A stretch of DNA of 64,000 bases. Origin: Thermohahella caldifontis (lineage in GTDB: Bacteria > Pseudomonadota > Gammaproteobacteria > Pseudomonadales > Oleiphilaceae). This document shows, piece after piece, positions 1-8,776 of this stretch. The notes beneath the pieces are model-generated. The model did no database searches. It saw nothing but the letters and a program-made list of their open reading frames with translations, and was not told where the DNA came from. Location of the stretch: NCBI RefSeq assembly GCF_041153465.1, contig NZ_CP154858.1:2728001-2792000 (forward strand), in the 5' to 3' direction. Made by a program: the position numbers and the translations under genes. The stretch's first letter is position 1, and each line of letters begins with the position of its first letter.

Positions 1-573
1 ATAGCGATCACGGTAGTGTTCCGGCAAGTCTGCCAGCCGCCGTTCGCCATAAACGGCCTTGCGCGCCTTTTCCAGTGCCGGCGTACTGATGTCGGTACCG
101 GTAACGCCATAGTAGCGGGCCAGCCCGACGGAACGGAGACAGTCATCAATCACCATGGCCAGCGTGTAGGGTTCTTCCCCTGTGGCACAGCCGACACTCC
201 AGACCTCGAAGGGCGCCCGGCTGAGCTGTTCGGGCGGCCGCGTGAGGACGTAATCCCGAACCAGCTCAAGTGCCGCCGGATCCCGGTAAAAGCGGGTTTC
301 CTGGACGGTCAGCCGGTCCACCAGAACGGCCCACTCCATCATGGCCTTGGGTCCGCTGGTCACGCACTCGTAGTAGTCTTCGTAGGAGTCGCAGCCGATT
401 TCACGCATGCGCATGGCCAGACTGGTTTCCAGAAAGGTCTTGCGCTGCGGGCCGAGTGTCATGCCGGTCCGGTTCTCCAGCAGCGACCGCCAGCTGTCAA
501 ATTCCTCGGCAGTCATGGAGGGGAGCTTTTTCAGCTCCCAGTAACCTGATGCCATGCACTGAGACTCAGCCAT
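1..573 (-). CDS. pilK: CheR-type chemotaxis methyltransferase PilK (partial, C-terminus outside window)
   Basis: First 191 residues of an S-adenosylmethionine-dependent glutamate O-methyltransferase; the reading frame stays open to the window edge. Visible are the N-terminal helical segment with NRTGM, the ETRFYRD motif, the SAM-binding stretch VWSVGCATGEEPYTLAM near residues 120-136, and TDIS about 30 residues later, all CheR hallmarks. It lies 31 bp downstream of the pilJ receptor gene on the same strand, as pilK does in Pseudomonas, so its likely job is methylation of PilJ in the Chp system that controls type IV pilus twitching. A housekeeping CheR is the alternative; gene order favours PilK. 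Confidence 0.9.
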   Translation of the reverse strand, partial: MAESQCMASGYWELKKLPSMTAEEFDSWRSLLENRTGMTLGPQRKTFLETSLAMRMREIGCDSYEDYYECVTSGPKAMMEWAVLVDRLTVQETRFYRDPAALELVRDYVLTRPPEQLSRAPFEVWSVGCATGEEPYTLAMVIDDCLRSVGLARYYGVTGTDISTPALEKARKAVYGERRLADLPEHYRDRY

Positions 574-604
574 GGTGATCAACCTTCAAGCCGGCGCGGA
601 GCGG

Positions 605-2683
605 TCAGGCCGCATCCGCTTCCTTCTGATCCTGGCTTTCGTCATCGGTTTCTTCCGGCGCATTCTGTTCGGGCAGTTTGAAGCCCGCGACGGAATTCCG
701 CAGCTGGTTGGCCAGTTCGGCCAGTTTACCGATGGACTTGGCCGTAGCCGTGGTCCCTGCGGAGGTCTGCGACGTGATCTCCTGGATGACGTTCATGGTG
801 TTGGAGATATGGCCGGCAGACGACGACTGCTGCCTTGCCGCGTTGGAGATGTTCTGGATCAGATCGGCCAGGTTCTTCGATACGTTCTCGATTTCTTCCA
901 GTGCTACACCGGCGTCCTGAGCCAGCCGTGCACCCCGGACCACCTCGGCGGTAGTCTGTTCCATGGAGATGACCGCCTCATTGGTGTCGGACTGGATGGT
1001 TTTGACCAGTGCTTCAATCTGCTTGGTTGCTGCTGAGGAGCGTTCTGCAAGGCGCTGAACTTCGTCCGCAACCACCGCAAAACCGCGGCCCGCGTCACCG
1101 GCCATGGAGGCCTGGATGGCGGCGTTCAGAGACAGAATGTTGGTCTGGTCGGCAATGTCGTTGATCAGAGAAACGATGTCGCCGATTTCCTGGGAAGACT
1201 CACCCAGTCGCTTGATCCGCTTGGAGGTTTCCTGAATCTGCTCGCGGATGTTGTCCATGCCGCGGATGGTGGCCTGTACGATTTCGGCACCCTTCTTGGC
1301 GATGGCAACCGAGCGCTCGGCAACCGCTGCGGACTCGGCAGCGTTGGAGGAGACCTGGTCGATGGACACGGCCATTTCGTTGATGGCCGCAGAGGCACCG
1401 GCAATTTCCTGTGCCTGGTGTTCAGAAGCGTCCGCCAGGTGCATGGCGGTGGCCTGGGTTTCCTGGGCCGCGGCAGCAACCTGTACAGCCGTTTCGTTGA
1501 TGGCTGCAACCAGCTGGCGCATCTGGTCGATCGCGAAGTTGATGGAGTCGGCGATGGCACCGGTAAAGTCCTCGGTTACCGTGGCCTCCGTGGTCAGGTC
1601 ACCGTCCGCCAGGTCGGCCAGTTCGTCCAGCAGTCGCAGGATCGCGTTCTGGTTCTGCTCGTTCTGGGCCGCCTCGGCCTCGAAGCGCTTGCGGGCTTCA
1701 CGGTTACTGGTGTATCCGATGACACCAATCGCGGCAATGATGATCAGCAGGAGCACATAACCCATTTCGTCACTGACGAGCCGGTTTTCGGCCTGAGCCT
1801 GTACAGCCTGGTTCAGCTGGGTCAGCTCGTCGAGGAGGTCCTGGGAGGTGGTGAAGATGGTATTGGCGGCTTCGCGCACCCGGAACAGTTCGGGTGAATT
1901 GTCGAGGATGGTGTCCACATTCTGCTTGACGAAGTCGAAGAGTTCGACGACAGCCTCCAGGCCATAGATGGCATCCTCATCCTCGACCTTGGTAATGCCC
2001 ATGACTTCGTTGCCCTCGAGCATGCCGTTGAGTACCCGCCCGAAGAGTTCCACGTCACGTCCGAAACGGTCCGCGGCCGTGACGGCATCCTCGCCACCGG
2101 CCAGGACCTTGTTGACAGACTGCACAATCCGCTCGGCCAGCAGTGACTGACGCTGGGCGATGGCGACCTGGTCCGCCGGCGCGCCGTTCTCGAGCAGGAT
2201 CTGGACGATGTCGTCATATTCCACCTGCATCTGCGGGATGGTGTCGTTGAGGGTCTTGGCCACTTCATGAAGGGTCAGTACGGTTTCCTGTGCAGCCAGG
2301 ATCTGGTCGGCACTGTCCTTCACCGTATCCCAGGATTTCTGGGCCGCCGGCATCAGTTCGAGTTCGAGCGGCGGCAGGTCCTGATTGGGATCACCCTTGC
2401 TCAGATAGTTCCAGAGGCGCTGGTATTCGTCCCGCGAGCGCTTCAGCTGTTCGAAGGCGTCTGCCTTGCCGTCCGCAGCCTCTGCGGCGTTTTTCGCAAT
2501 TTCCTGCGAAAGTACACGCAGTTCACTGGCATAACTGATCTGCAGTTTGTCGCGCGCTGCGTCACGGTTTACCGTGTACAGTACATACAGCAGTGCGACA
2601 ACCGCTGCTGCGACCACAAAGTACATGGCCATCTGCAGAGGATTGGTTCTCTGCTCAGCTTTGCTTTTGCCTGTTGGTTTCAT
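605..2683 (-). CDS. pilJ: Type IV pilus methyl-accepting chemotaxis receptor PilJ
   Basis: 692-residue inner-membrane chemoreceptor. One membrane segment at about residues 18-40 and a second near 307-327 enclose a periplasmic sensor region. A HAMP-like linker and a cytoplasmic signalling domain follow, whose hairpin tip reads ADQTNILSLNAAIQASMAG, close to the canonical MCP tip. Length and two-membrane architecture match PilJ. It lies between pilI and pilK, so it should feed pilus retraction or surface-contact signals to the ChpA kinase, which would be encoded beyond the left edge. The C-terminal tail is acidic (EETDDESQDQKEADAA), with no pentapeptide tether of the CheR-docking type. Confidence 0.95.
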   Translation of the reverse strand: MKPTGKSKAEQRTNPLQMAMYFVVAAAVVALLYVLYTVNRDAARDKLQISYASELRVLSQEIAKNAAEAADGKADAFEQLKRSRDEYQRLWNYLSKGDPNQDLPPLELELMPAAQKSWDTVKDSADQILAAQETVLTLHEVAKTLNDTIPQMQVEYDDIVQILLENGAPADQVAIAQRQSLLAERIVQSVNKVLAGGEDAVTAADRFGRDVELFGRVLNGMLEGNEVMGITKVEDEDAIYGLEAVVELFDFVKQNVDTILDNSPELFRVREAANTIFTTSQDLLDELTQLNQAVQAQAENRLVSDEMGYVLLLIIIAAIGVIGYTSNREARKRFEAEAAQNEQNQNAILRLLDELADLADGDLTTEATVTEDFTGAIADSINFAIDQMRQLVAAINETAVQVAAAAQETQATAMHLADASEHQAQEIAGASAAINEMAVSIDQVSSNAAESAAVAERSVAIAKKGAEIVQATIRGMDNIREQIQETSKRIKRLGESSQEIGDIVSLINDIADQTNILSLNAAIQASMAGDAGRGFAVVADEVQRLAERSSAATKQIEALVKTIQSDTNEAVISMEQTTAEVVRGARLAQDAGVALEEIENVSKNLADLIQNISNAARQQSSSAGHISNTMNVIQEITSQTSAGTTATAKSIGKLAELANQLRNSVAGFKLPEQNAPEETDDESQDQKEADAA

Positions 2684-2740
2684 GGTTGGCTCCCGGCCTC
2701 TGTTTACTGATGGTGTCTGTTGATTCGTGCTGTACTGCCT

Positions 2741-3301
2741 TTACCAGGCAGCGATGTCCATAAACGCCTGGCTGTCCACCAGCGCAAATGTACTGAAAAC
2801 GTACCAGCGTTCGTCGCTGCGCACGTAGCTGCCGCGCACGAACGGCTTGACCGGATCCGGCAATCCCGATGCCTGATCCTCGAAACTGTCCACTGGAAAG
2901 TATTGCATGCCGAGAACGTCATCGACGATCAGGCCGCTGAAAATGTCGCCGTGTTCCACGACAAGCACACGCTGATCGCGGCGCGTGCGGGCACTGACGG
3001 GCAGGTTGAGAAAATCGGCCAAGCGCACCATGGGCAACAGCCGGCCACGCACGTTGGCGACGCCGTAAAGCCAGGCACGCACGCCTGGCACCTGTGTGGC
3101 CCGTGGTACATGGAGGATTTCAGCGACTTCGCCCATGGGGGCGACATAGCGTTCACCCCCGAGCATGAAGCCGATACCGTTCCACAGCTCAACAACTTCT
3201 TCCTGCTCGGGCAGGCCGGCCGCCCGTTCGCGGCAGCGTTGCTCGAGTTCGGCAAGCAGCCGGTACGGGGAGGGACGTTCCGTTGTGGTGGCTGAGGTCA
3301 C
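2741..3301 (-). CDS. pilI: CheW-like coupling protein PilI
   Basis: 186-residue protein with one CheW domain: NGIGFMLGGERYVAPMGEVAEIL opens the beta-barrel, and the pattern GVANVRGRLLPMVRLADFL is the characteristic CheW core. In the Chp pathway such proteins couple the receptor PilJ to the histidine kinase ChpA. It sits 57 bp upstream of pilJ and 6 bp downstream of pilH, consistent with a single transcript pilG-pilH-pilI-pilJ-pilK. The N-terminal 40 residues are charged and family-variable. Confidence 0.93.
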   Translation of the reverse strand: MTSATTTERPSPYRLLAELEQRCRERAAGLPEQEEVVELWNGIGFMLGGERYVAPMGEVAEILHVPRATQVPGVRAWLYGVANVRGRLLPMVRLADFLNLPVSARTRRDQRVLVVEHGDIFSGLIVDDVLGMQYFPVDSFEDQASGLPDPVKPFVRGSYVRSDERWYVFSTFALVDSQAFMDIAAW

Positions 3302-3307
3302 GCGCAG

Positions 3308-3670
3308 TTACCCTACCAGCTGGTTGATGGTATCGATCAGTGCCTTTTCGTCCACGGGCTTGACAAGATAGCCCTTTGCGCCCTGACGGGTACCCCAGAC
3401 CTTGTCCGTCTCCTGGTCCTTGGTGGTCACAATGACAACCGGAATATGAGCGGTTTCTTCGGCACGGGTCAGCTGACGCGTCGCCTGAAAGCCGTTCAGT
3501 CCGGGCATGACCACGTCCATCAGCACCAGATCGGGGCTTTCCGAGCGTGCCAATGCCACGCCGTCCGCGCCGTTGTCGGCCGTCAGGATCTCGTGGTTGT
3601 ATTTTTCCAGAATGCTTGTGATCTTGCGGATTTCCGTAGGTGAGTCATCCACAACAAGAATACGAGCCAT
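3308..3670 (-). CDS. pilH: Single-domain response regulator PilH
   Basis: 120-residue receiver domain without an output domain. Phospho-acceptor region LVLMDVVMPGLNG, acidic pocket VVDDSPTE near residues 6-13, conserved Thr in VIVTTKDQETDK and the Lys in YLVKPV are all present. In the Chp system PilH opposes PilG, promoting pilus retraction or acting as a phosphate sink. Placed between pilG and pilI on the same strand, as in Pseudomonas. Confidence 0.93.
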   Translation of the reverse strand: MARILVVDDSPTEIRKITSILEKYNHEILTADNGADGVALARSESPDLVLMDVVMPGLNGFQATRQLTRAEETAHIPVVIVTTKDQETDKVWGTRQGAKGYLVKPVDEKALIDTINQLVG

Positions 3671-3732
3671 TATGTCCCCCGGTAGATTGCAATGTCATCA
3701 AAGAAAAGCTGACGGGCGTGCACTTGTGGTGC

Positions 3733-4128
3733 TCAGGCGCCCTCCTTCCGTTTGGCGTGTTCCCTGATGGTGCCCAGCAGCTCGTCCTTGCTGAATGGTT
3801 TGGTCAGATACTGGTCAGAGCCGACAATCCGTCCCTTGGCCTTGTCGAACAGGCCGTCCTTGCTGGACAACATGATCACCGGCGTGTTGCGGAAAGCGCT
3901 GTTGTTCTTGATCAGGGCGCAGGTCTGATACCCGTCCAGCCGTGGCATCATGATGTCCACAAAGATGATGTCCGGGTGTGAGTCCGCAATCTTGGCCAGC
4001 GCGTCAAAACCATCCGTCGCAGTAATGACCGTACAGCCCACTTTCTTGAGCAGTGTTTCGGCGGTCCGACGAATCGTCTTGCTGTCGTCAATGACCATGA
4101 CCTTGAGGTTTTCGAAGTTATCTTCCAT
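3733..4128 (-). CDS. pilG: Single-domain response regulator PilG
   Basis: 131-residue receiver protein. The start MEDNFENLKVMVIDD is chosen because family similarity begins there; an upstream in-frame ATG at 4188 would add 20 residues that look non-conserved. The sequence is nearly that of Pseudomonas PilG, with KVMVIDDSKTIRRTAETLL, FVDIMMPRLDGYQTCALIK and VGSDQYLTKPFS, so the assignment is secure. PilG receives phosphate from ChpA and promotes pilus extension, in part through adenylate cyclase in Pseudomonas. First gene of the minus-strand pil operon. Confidence 0.95.
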   Translation of the reverse strand: MEDNFENLKVMVIDDSKTIRRTAETLLKKVGCTVITATDGFDALAKIADSHPDIIFVDIMMPRLDGYQTCALIKNNSAFRNTPVIMLSSKDGLFDKAKGRIVGSDQYLTKPFSKDELLGTIREHAKRKEGA

Positions 4129-4440
4129 CTCGGTTGGACCCTGAATTGCCTTGATTGACTGCAATGGTCTGGCGTCAGTTGAATGCACCCGGCACAGCCT
4201 GCCTTCAGCCGGCTCTGTCTCAACCGTGCTGTTTTAACATAGAATTACGGCGCATTCTACATGCCGTTTGTGTATTTATAGTTCACCCGCCGGTGAAGGG
4301 AAAGGAAAGTTTTGTATATGAATTGTCAAATGTGCCACTTTCTTTTACCTTGATCCCGGCGATGCGCGGGGTGCTCCGGACGCCAGTCCGCTCGTAAACC
4401 CCCTATCCTAAGTAAAGCACACAGAGAGACATATAGGCCA
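4129..4440. promoter_or_regulatory. Divergent intergenic region pilG / gshB
   Basis: 312 bp without a credible gene between the diverging pilG and gshB starts. It is AT-richer than its surroundings. On the minus strand TGTAGAAT around 4256-4263 is a possible extended -10 for the pil operon. On the plus strand TTGTCA near 4325 is a possible -35 for gshB, but the matching -10 is poor. No palindrome or structured RNA stands out. Confidence 0.35.
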
Positions 4441-5387
4441 ATGGACATAAGACTGGGTGTCATCATGGATCCCCTGGATCAGATCAAGCCAGCCAAGGAC
4501 AGCACGCTGGCCATGATGCTGGCAGCACAGAAGCGGGGCTGGACGCTCTTCTGTCTGACCCAGGCGGATCTGATGATCCGACAGGGCGAGGCATGGGGCG
4601 TCATGAGGCCTGTCACGGTCCGGGATGACGTGCGGGACTGGTACACGCTCGGAGATCCGGTGCGGGCGCCGCTGAGCACACTGGATGTCATCCTCATGCG
4701 CAAGGATCCGCCCGTGGATGACCAGTACATCTATACCACACAGATTCTGGATCTGGCCGAGCGCGATGGGGTCTGTGTCGTGAATCGGCCGCAGGCCCTC
4801 CGGGACTGCAATGAAAAGCTGTTTGCGACCCATTTTGCGGAGCTGTGTCCGCCGCTTCTGGTCAGCCGGAATGATGCCGAATTGCGGGCCTTCCATGCCG
4901 CGCATGGTGATGTGATCTGCAAGCCGCTGGACGGGATGGGGGGGCTTCCATCTTCCGGGTGGGGCCCGGTGGTGAGAACCTGGGTGTGATTCTGGAAACG
5001 TTGACCGCGCACGGGCAGCGTCAGATGATGATGCAGGCGTTCATACCCGAAATCCGTGAAGGTGACAAGCGCATTCTGATGATCCGCGGTGAGCCGGTAC
5101 CCTACGCCCTGGCACGCCTGCCCGCAAAAGGGGAGCACAGGGGAAATCTGGCTGCCGGGGGACGGGGCGAGGGGCGCCCACTGAGTGAACGGGATCGTGA
5201 AATTGCGGCACGCGTCGGGCCTGAACTGGTGCGCCGTGGTATTCTGTTTGCCGGGCTGGATGTGATCGGTGACTGGCTGACGGAGGTCAATGTCACCAGC
5301 CCGACCTGCATCCGCGAACTGGATGCGGCATTTGGACTGGACATTGCGGGTCAGCTGATGGACGAAATCGAAAACGAGGTGCGCTAG
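4441..5387 (+). pseudogene. gshB: Glutathione synthase, frameshifted as sequenced
   Basis: Two overlapping frames together give a full-length, about 315-residue ATP-grasp glutathione synthase, which joins gamma-glutamylcysteine and glycine. The first frame runs from MDIRLGVIMDPLDQIKPAKDS to CKPLDGMGG and then loses similarity. The second resumes with the expected GPGGENLGVILETLT and continues through GNLAAGGRGEGRPLSE and VNVTSPTCIRE to the stop. The break is at the G run 4938-4944, seven G where eight restore the frame. Either a sequencing error or a real one-base deletion. The gene lies between pilG and tonB as in Pseudomonas; its stop abuts the tonB start. Confidence 0.9.
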
Positions 5388-6266
5388 ATGGCCGGACCCG
5401 TTGCGGCGGCTACAGTTTCAGCCAAGGATAGAATGGCCTTCGCCCTGTTTCTGGCTGCGGCAGTGCATGCGGTTCTGGTGCTCGGGATCGGATTTGATCC
5501 GGAACCGCCCAAGCCTGCCAGCCAGACGATTGAAATCACCCTGGCCCAGTATGAGGACGAAACGCCTCCCGAGGATGCCGACTACCTGGCCCAGAGCAAC
5601 CAGAAGGGCAGTGGCGAACTGGAGGAAAAGCAGGTTCTGACGACCACCGAAGAGGCAGACTTCATGTCCGACGCGCCTCAGCCGGTGCAGCAGCAGGCAC
5701 CGGTGCCACCGCCGGCACCGGACAAGCCTCAGCCCCAAAAGCGGATCACCACGGTGGCCAGTGCCGACACGTCTGCCTCGGCCGAGGATCATGAAGAGCC
5801 GGTTGAGCCCGCTCAGGATGTGCCGCGCGAATCCCTTCTCCAGAAGAGCCTGGAGATTGCCAGCCTGCAGGCACAACTGGACAGCCAGCGGCGCGCTTAT
5901 GCCAAGCGTCCGCGGGTGACTCGTCTGGATTCTGTTTCGGCCCGCAAAAGTGTCAGTGCCGCTTATGTGGACCAGATGGTGCGCAAGCTCGAGCGTCTGG
6001 GTAACCTGAACTATCCGACAGAAGCGCGGACACAGCGCCTGCATGGCAAGGTCCGGGTGGTCATCGTGGTGGAGCCTGACGGGCAGGTTGCCGACGTGGA
6101 AATACTGCAGTCTTCGGGCCACAAGGTGCTGGATGACGCTGTCCTGAATATTGTGCGGCAGGCAGGTAATTTCGGCCCCTTTACGGAAGAAATGCGCAAG
6201 GAAATGGACCGGCTGGAAGTGATCCGGACCTTCTCGTTTCAGGAGAAGCGTATTTCCAGCTTCTAG
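5388..6266 (+). CDS. tonB3: Energy transducer TonB, TonB3-like
   Basis: 292 residues. One N-terminal membrane anchor at about 16-34 (FALFLAAAVHAVLVLGIGF), a periplasmic spacer rich in Pro, Glu and Gln (PVPPPAPDKPQPQK), and a C-terminal TonB domain with YPTEARTQRLHGKVRVVIVV and the conserved ILQSSGHKVLDDAVL. TonB proteins pass proton-motive energy from ExbB/ExbD to outer-membrane transporters. No exbB/exbD is adjacent. The position next to gshB and pilG matches TonB3 of P. aeruginosa, which is linked to twitching motility, so a pilus-related role is plausible here (inference). The start codon directly follows the gshB stop. Confidence 0.85.
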   Translation: MAGPVAAATVSAKDRMAFALFLAAAVHAVLVLGIGFDPEPPKPASQTIEITLAQYEDETPPEDADYLAQSNQKGSGELEEKQVLTTTEEADFMSDAPQPVQQQAPVPPPAPDKPQPQKRITTVASADTSASAEDHEEPVEPAQDVPRESLLQKSLEIASLQAQLDSQRRAYAKRPRVTRLDSVSARKSVSAAYVDQMVRKLERLGNLNYPTEARTQRLHGKVRVVIVVEPDGQVADVEILQSSGHKVLDDAVLNIVRQAGNFGPFTEEMRKEMDRLEVIRTFSFQEKRISSF

Positions 6267-6268
6267 GT

Positions 6269-6274
6269 TACAAT
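6269..6274 (+). promoter_or_regulatory. Possible -10 box just upstream of yqgE
   Basis: TACAAT ends 6 bp before the yqgE ATG, which would place the transcription start at or next to the start codon. There is no clear Shine-Dalgarno sequence and the -35 region is poor. Low-confidence prediction of a short-leader or leaderless transcript. Confidence 0.25.
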
Positions 6275-6280
6275 GGTCGC

Positions 6281-6829
6281 ATGAACCACTCGCTGAAAAA
6301 CCACTTTCTCATTGCCATGCCGCACCTGAAGGATCCTCACTTTCAGGGGACGGTAACCCTGTTGTGTGACCACGACGAAGACGGTGCCATGGGCGTCATC
6401 GTCAACCGGGTGCTGGATGTGCAGCTGAGCGAGATTCTTGACCAGCTGGACATCCATCCGCTGCGTCATGACGAACCGGTGTATTTTGGTGGTCCGGTGC
6501 AGCTGGAGAGGGGCTTTGTCCTGCACCGGGAGCCCGGCCCCTGGAAATCCACGGTTGAGGTCTCCGACGGCATCCATATCACCACCTCGCGCGACATTCT
6601 CGAGGCGATTGCGGAAGGCTGGGGGCCGGCCGAGCATCTGGTGGCGCTGGGTTATGCAGGCTGGACAGCCGGTCAGCTTGAGGAGGAGCTGGCCCGCAAT
6701 GCCTGGCTGACCTGTCCGGCGACCCCTGAAGTGCTGTTCAACGTGCCTCCGGATGGCAAGCTGGGTTACCTCATGGGGCAGCTGGGCATCGACTATCGCA
6801 TGCTGACGGATCAGGCGGGACATGGCTGA
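6281..6829 (+). CDS. yqgE: YqgE/AlgH family protein
   Basis: 182-residue protein of the DUF179 family. The N-terminal LKNHFLIAMPHLKDPHFQGTVTLLCDHDEDGAMGVIVNR and the motif VYFGGPVQLERGFVLHR are diagnostic. The biochemical role is unresolved; the Pseudomonas member is called AlgH. The near-universal pairing with ruvX is kept, with an 8-bp overlap between the yqgE end and the ruvX start. Confidence 0.92.
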   Translation: MNHSLKNHFLIAMPHLKDPHFQGTVTLLCDHDEDGAMGVIVNRVLDVQLSEILDQLDIHPLRHDEPVYFGGPVQLERGFVLHREPGPWKSTVEVSDGIHITTSRDILEAIAEGWGPAEHLVALGYAGWTAGQLEEELARNAWLTCPATPEVLFNVPPDGKLGYLMGQLGIDYRMLTDQAGHG

Positions 6830-7259
6830 ACCCCTCGGAACCGTTCTCGCCTTCGATTTCGGGATGAAGCGGGTGGGCGTGGCCGTGGGGCAGGACGTCA
6901 CCGGCACGGCCAGTCCGCTGGTCGTGCTGCCGGCCCGTGACGGACAGCCCGACTGGAATGAGGTGGCGCGCATTCTGGAGACATGGAAACCGGTTCGCCT
7001 GGTGGTGGGGCTGCCCCTGAACATGGACGGCACGGATACCTCCATTACGCCCAACGCACGCAAGTTCGGCAAGCGGCTGCATGGTCGCTTCGGACTGCCG
7101 GTCTCCTGGGTTGACGAGCGCCTGACCACCCGGGAAGTCCGGCATGATATCGAACAACGTTCGCCCGCCCGTGGTCAGCGCCACCTGAAGGTGGATGCCA
7201 TGGCGGCGGCGGTGATTCTGGAAAGCTGGTTCAGACAGGCCCGAGAGGAGGCAGAGTGA
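6822..7259 (+). CDS. ruvX: RuvX (YqgF) RNase H-fold nuclease
   Basis: 145 residues with an RNase H-like fold: LAFDFGMKRVGVAVGQD carries the first catalytic Asp, VVGLPLNMDGT the second strand, WVDERLTTREV the conserved Glu, and KVDAMAAAVILESW the terminal Asp. The family is described as a Holliday-junction resolvase and in E. coli as a factor in pre-16S rRNA 5' processing. Overlaps yqgE upstream and pyrR downstream, so translation is probably coupled. Confidence 0.93.
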   Translation: MAEPLGTVLAFDFGMKRVGVAVGQDVTGTASPLVVLPARDGQPDWNEVARILETWKPVRLVVGLPLNMDGTDTSITPNARKFGKRLHGRFGLPVSWVDERLTTREVRHDIEQRSPARGQRHLKVDAMAAAVILESWFRQAREEAE

Positions 7260-7762
7260 CAAACAATCTGGAATTCAGGCTGGCCATGGAGACCCTGACG
7301 GAGCGCGTCCGTCATCTCGTGGCCGACTGGCCGCAGCCGCCGGTTCTGGTCGGCATCCGCACCGGTGGTGTCTGGGTCGCCAATGCCCTGCGCGAGGCAC
7401 TGGGCTGGGAGATCGAAACCGGCGAGCTGGATATTTCCTTTTATCGTGACGATTTTTCCCGCAACGGACTCAACCCGACCGTTCGGCCCTCCCGCCTCAG
7501 CGACAATCTGGATGACCGGACGGTGTTGCTGGTGGATGACGTGATTATGAGTGGCCGGACCATCCGGGCAGCGATGAATGAACTGTTCGACTACGGACGT
7601 CCCGCCTGTATCCGGCTGGCTACCCTGGTGGATCTGGGCCGGCGGGAACTGCCCATACAGCCGGACGCGGTGGGCGTGACCCTGCAGCTTGCCGAACACG
7701 AGCGCGTCAAGCTGACGGGGCCGGACCCGCTGGCGCTGGAACTGCGAACCCTCAACTCCTGA
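7256..7762 (+). CDS. pyrR: Bifunctional pyr operon regulator / uracil phosphoribosyltransferase PyrR
   Basis: 168-residue type I phosphoribosyltransferase. The PRPP-binding loop VLLVDDVIMSGRTIRAAM is near residues 81-98 and VLVGIRTGGVWVA forms the N-terminal loop. GTG start at 7256, overlapping the ruvX stop by 4 bp and preceded by a GA-rich ribosome-binding site. In Pseudomonas PyrR modulates pyrimidine genes rather than acting on an RNA attenuator; no pyr-type attenuator is visible before pyrB here. Confidence 0.9.
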   Translation: MTNNLEFRLAMETLTERVRHLVADWPQPPVLVGIRTGGVWVANALREALGWEIETGELDISFYRDDFSRNGLNPTVRPSRLSDNLDDRTVLLVDDVIMSGRTIRAAMNELFDYGRPACIRLATLVDLGRRELPIQPDAVGVTLQLAEHERVKLTGPDPLALELRTLNS

Positions 7763-7776
7763 CAAGGCAACACGAC

Positions 7777-8775
7777 ATGATGGTGGCCCACGACGATGTA
7801 ACCCGGGTGCAACTGAACCGGTTCGGACAGTTGCGCCATTTCCTGACCCTGGAAGGCCTGAACCGGGAGATGCTCAACAGCATTCTGGATACGGCCGAAT
7901 CCTTCATCGAGGTGGGGAGCCGGCAGATCCGCAAGGTTCCCCTGCTGCGCGGCAAGACCGTTGCCAACCTCTTCTTCGAGCCCAGCACCCGCACCCGAAC
8001 CACCTTCGAGCTGGCGGCGCAGCGTCTTTCTGCCGACGTGCTCAACCTGAACATCAGCACCTCATCCACCACCAAGGGTGAGACCCTTTCCGACATGCTA
8101 CGCAACCTGGAATACATGAAGGTGGACATGTTTGTTGTGCGCCATGGCCAGAGCGGTGCCCCGCATTTCATCGCCTCGCGGGTGTGCCCGCACGTGTCGG
8201 TGATCAATGCCGGTGATGGTCGTCACGCCCATCCGACCCAGGGCATGCTGGACATGCTGACCATCCGCCAGTACAAGCAGAAATTCGAAGGTCTGACGGT
8301 GTGCATTGTCGGTGACATCCTCCACTCCCGGGTGGCGCGCAGTGACATTCATGCGCTCAATACGCTGGGGGCAAATGTTCGCGTGATTGCGCCGGCCACG
8401 TTGTTGCCTCCGGAAATCGGGTCAATGGGGGTCGAAGCATTCGAGGACATGGAAGCCGGGCTGGAAGGGGCGGACGTGATCATCATGCTGCGGCTCCAGA
8501 AGGAACGGATGGATGGTGCCCTGCTGCCCAGTGAACGTGAGTTCTTCCGGCTCTATGGCCTGACCCGGGACAAACTGCGCCATGCCCGGCCGGATGCCAT
8601 CGTCATGCATCCGGGACCCATCAACCGGGGCGTCGAGATTGCGTCGGATGTGGCCGATGGCCCCCAATCCGTGATTCTGCCGCAGGTCACCAATGGCATC
8701 GCCGTGCGCATGGCGGTCATGTCCATGGCCATGAGTGGCCAGATCGCCGAGCTGACAGCGGATGAGGAGGTCTGA
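7777..8775 (+). CDS. pyrB: Aspartate carbamoyltransferase catalytic subunit
   Basis: 332 residues. The carbamoyl-phosphate motif FEPSTRTRTTFELAA, the GDGRHAHPTQGMLDM loop, VGDILHSRVARSD and HPGPINRGVEI are intact, so the enzyme should catalyse the first committed step of pyrimidine synthesis. The N-terminal extension before the first domain matches the longer pseudomonad class, in which PyrB assembles with an inactive dihydroorotase-like partner. That partner follows immediately. Confidence 0.95.
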   Translation: MMVAHDDVTRVQLNRFGQLRHFLTLEGLNREMLNSILDTAESFIEVGSRQIRKVPLLRGKTVANLFFEPSTRTRTTFELAAQRLSADVLNLNISTSSTTKGETLSDMLRNLEYMKVDMFVVRHGQSGAPHFIASRVCPHVSVINAGDGRHAHPTQGMLDMLTIRQYKQKFEGLTVCIVGDILHSRVARSDIHALNTLGANVRVIAPATLLPPEIGSMGVEAFEDMEAGLEGADVIIMLRLQKERMDGALLPSEREFFRLYGLTRDKLRHARPDAIVMHPGPINRGVEIASDVADGPQSVILPQVTNGIAVRMAVMSMAMSGQIAELTADEEV

Positions 8776-8776
8776 C

